Source: Verrucolacustris sp044348085
GTDB taxonomy: Bacteria; Verrucomicrobiota; Verrucomicrobiia; Methylacidiphilales; Verrucolacustridaceae
DNA: 32,036 nt
Reading direction: 5' to 3'
Assembly (NCBI GenBank): GCA_044348085.1
Contig: JBIKTM010000021.1
Coordinates: forward strand, 1 to 32,036
Positions 31,506 to 32,036 of this stretch are shown piece after piece. The position numbers and the translations under genes are program-made. Position 1 is the stretch's first letter, and every line of letters begins with the position of its first letter. The notes under the pieces are model-generated. The model saw only the letters and a list, made by a program, of their open reading frames with translations. It had not been told where the DNA came from and made no database searches.

Positions 31506-32036
31506 ATGGCTGACAGTTTATATGCCGTTCAAGCGCAAGGGGTAGGCTACTCGTATGGGCGCAAACGGGTTCTTGATAATATTGATCTAAAATTGGAAGA
31601 GGGGGGGATGTTCTGTGTCCTCGGCCCGAACGGAAGCGGCAAAACAACCCTCTTTAAGATCATCTCCACGATATTTGCCCTTCAAGATGGCGAGATATCA
31701 GTTGGGGGACGTAGCTTGCGCCAGTTTCCAACTCCCGTGCGAAAAAAAATTGGAGTTCTATTTCAAAACCCGGCAGTGGATATGAAATTAACGGTCCGAG
31801 AGAACCTTCGGCATCACGGCAATCTTTACGGACTGGATCCTCATGATTTGGAGACACGGATTAACAAAAATCTTGAGGCTCTAGGGGTCGAAAATCGGGG
31901 AGGGGAGATGGTGGAAAGCCTCTCAGGCGGTCTGCGGCGAAGAGTGGAAATCGCCAAGGTGCTCCTTACCCGTCCGAGTATCCTTTTGATGGATGAACCC
32001 ACAACAGGCTTGGATCCCGCGATCCGCTCGGAGCTT
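31506..32036 (+). CDS. ABC transporter ATP-binding protein (cut by window end)
   Basis: The first 177 residues of an ABC ATPase, running off the window without a stop. Walker A is GPNGSGKTT (40-48), a Q-loop lies in VLFQNPAVDMKLTV, the signature is LSGGLRRRVEIAK, and Walker B is LLMDEPTTGLDP. The short-spaced, NodI/drug-exporter style suggests an ABC-2 type exporter ATPase, and a permease gene is expected just downstream. AAGGA (31498-31502) lies 3 bases before the ATG, closer than ideal. Confidence 0.93.
   Translation, partial: MADSLYAVQAQGVGYSYGRKRVLDNIDLKLEEGGMFCVLGPNGSGKTTLFKIISTIFALQDGEISVGGRSLRQFPTPVRKKIGVLFQNPAVDMKLTVRENLRHHGNLYGLDPHDLETRINKNLEALGVENRGGEMVESLSGGLRRRVEIAKVLLTRPSILLMDEPTTGLDPAIRSEL

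Overview
The window looks like a chromosomal segment of a member of the PVC group, most likely Verrucomicrobiota. This is inferred from gene content: a DUF5069 protein, a suf operon headed by a Fur-family gene, a signal-peptide amylase carrying calcium-binding repeats and the terminal 'FLRLRV' module common in secreted verrucomicrobial proteins, and a FecR-domain exported protein. No rRNA, tRNA, CRISPR array, insertion sequence or phage gene was seen. The top strand is strongly G-rich across most genes on either strand, which suggests it is the leading strand. Two genes, the DASS transporter and the amylase, break that pattern.

Layout. (1) 38-3787: phosphoglucomutase, a DASS (SLC13/CitT-type) transporter coupled to it through a TTGA overlap, and a SufE-like sulfur acceptor. 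(2) 3825-10028: an iron-sulfur assembly operon. A PerR-box-like palindrome precedes a Fur/PerR-family regulator, followed by sufC, sufB, a small ferredoxin, sufD, a GAF-domain adenylate cyclase and sufT. No cysteine desulfurase (sufS) lies in the window. (3) 10051-12750, minus strand: a DICT-domain protein, a CrtI-like desaturase and a DUF5069 protein. (4) 12999-17282: a very large exported FecR/alanine-rich repeat protein, the most unusual gene here. (5) 17346-20515: ileS and lspA, again joined by a TTGA overlap. (6) 20544-21923, minus strand: an organophosphate-type MFS transporter, divergent from a HAD hydrolase and an orphan hisH. (7) 23348-23512: a tiny exported CxxC peptide with its own terminator. 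(8) 23580-26281: a periplasmic cyclophilin coupled to a YgfZ-like protein on the minus strand, divergent from tadA and an RluA-type pseudouridine synthase. (9) 26343-29987: a 1214-residue secreted GH13 enzyme. (10) 30035-32036: a YqaA/DedA-like membrane protein, a strong terminator, a small unknown protein, and the start of an ABC-transporter ATPase cut by the window edge.

How the genes fit together. The best-supported unit is the SUF module: regulator, scaffold (SufBCD), ferredoxin and SufT, with SufE just upstream behind its own start. The operator suggests peroxide or iron control of Fe-S assembly, and the embedded cyclase suggests a possible second-messenger output. Sugar metabolism appears twice (phosphoglucomutase and the secreted GH13 enzyme) but the two genes are far apart. 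The remaining genes are housekeeping or unlinked. All family assignments come from reading motifs by eye; no database search was run.
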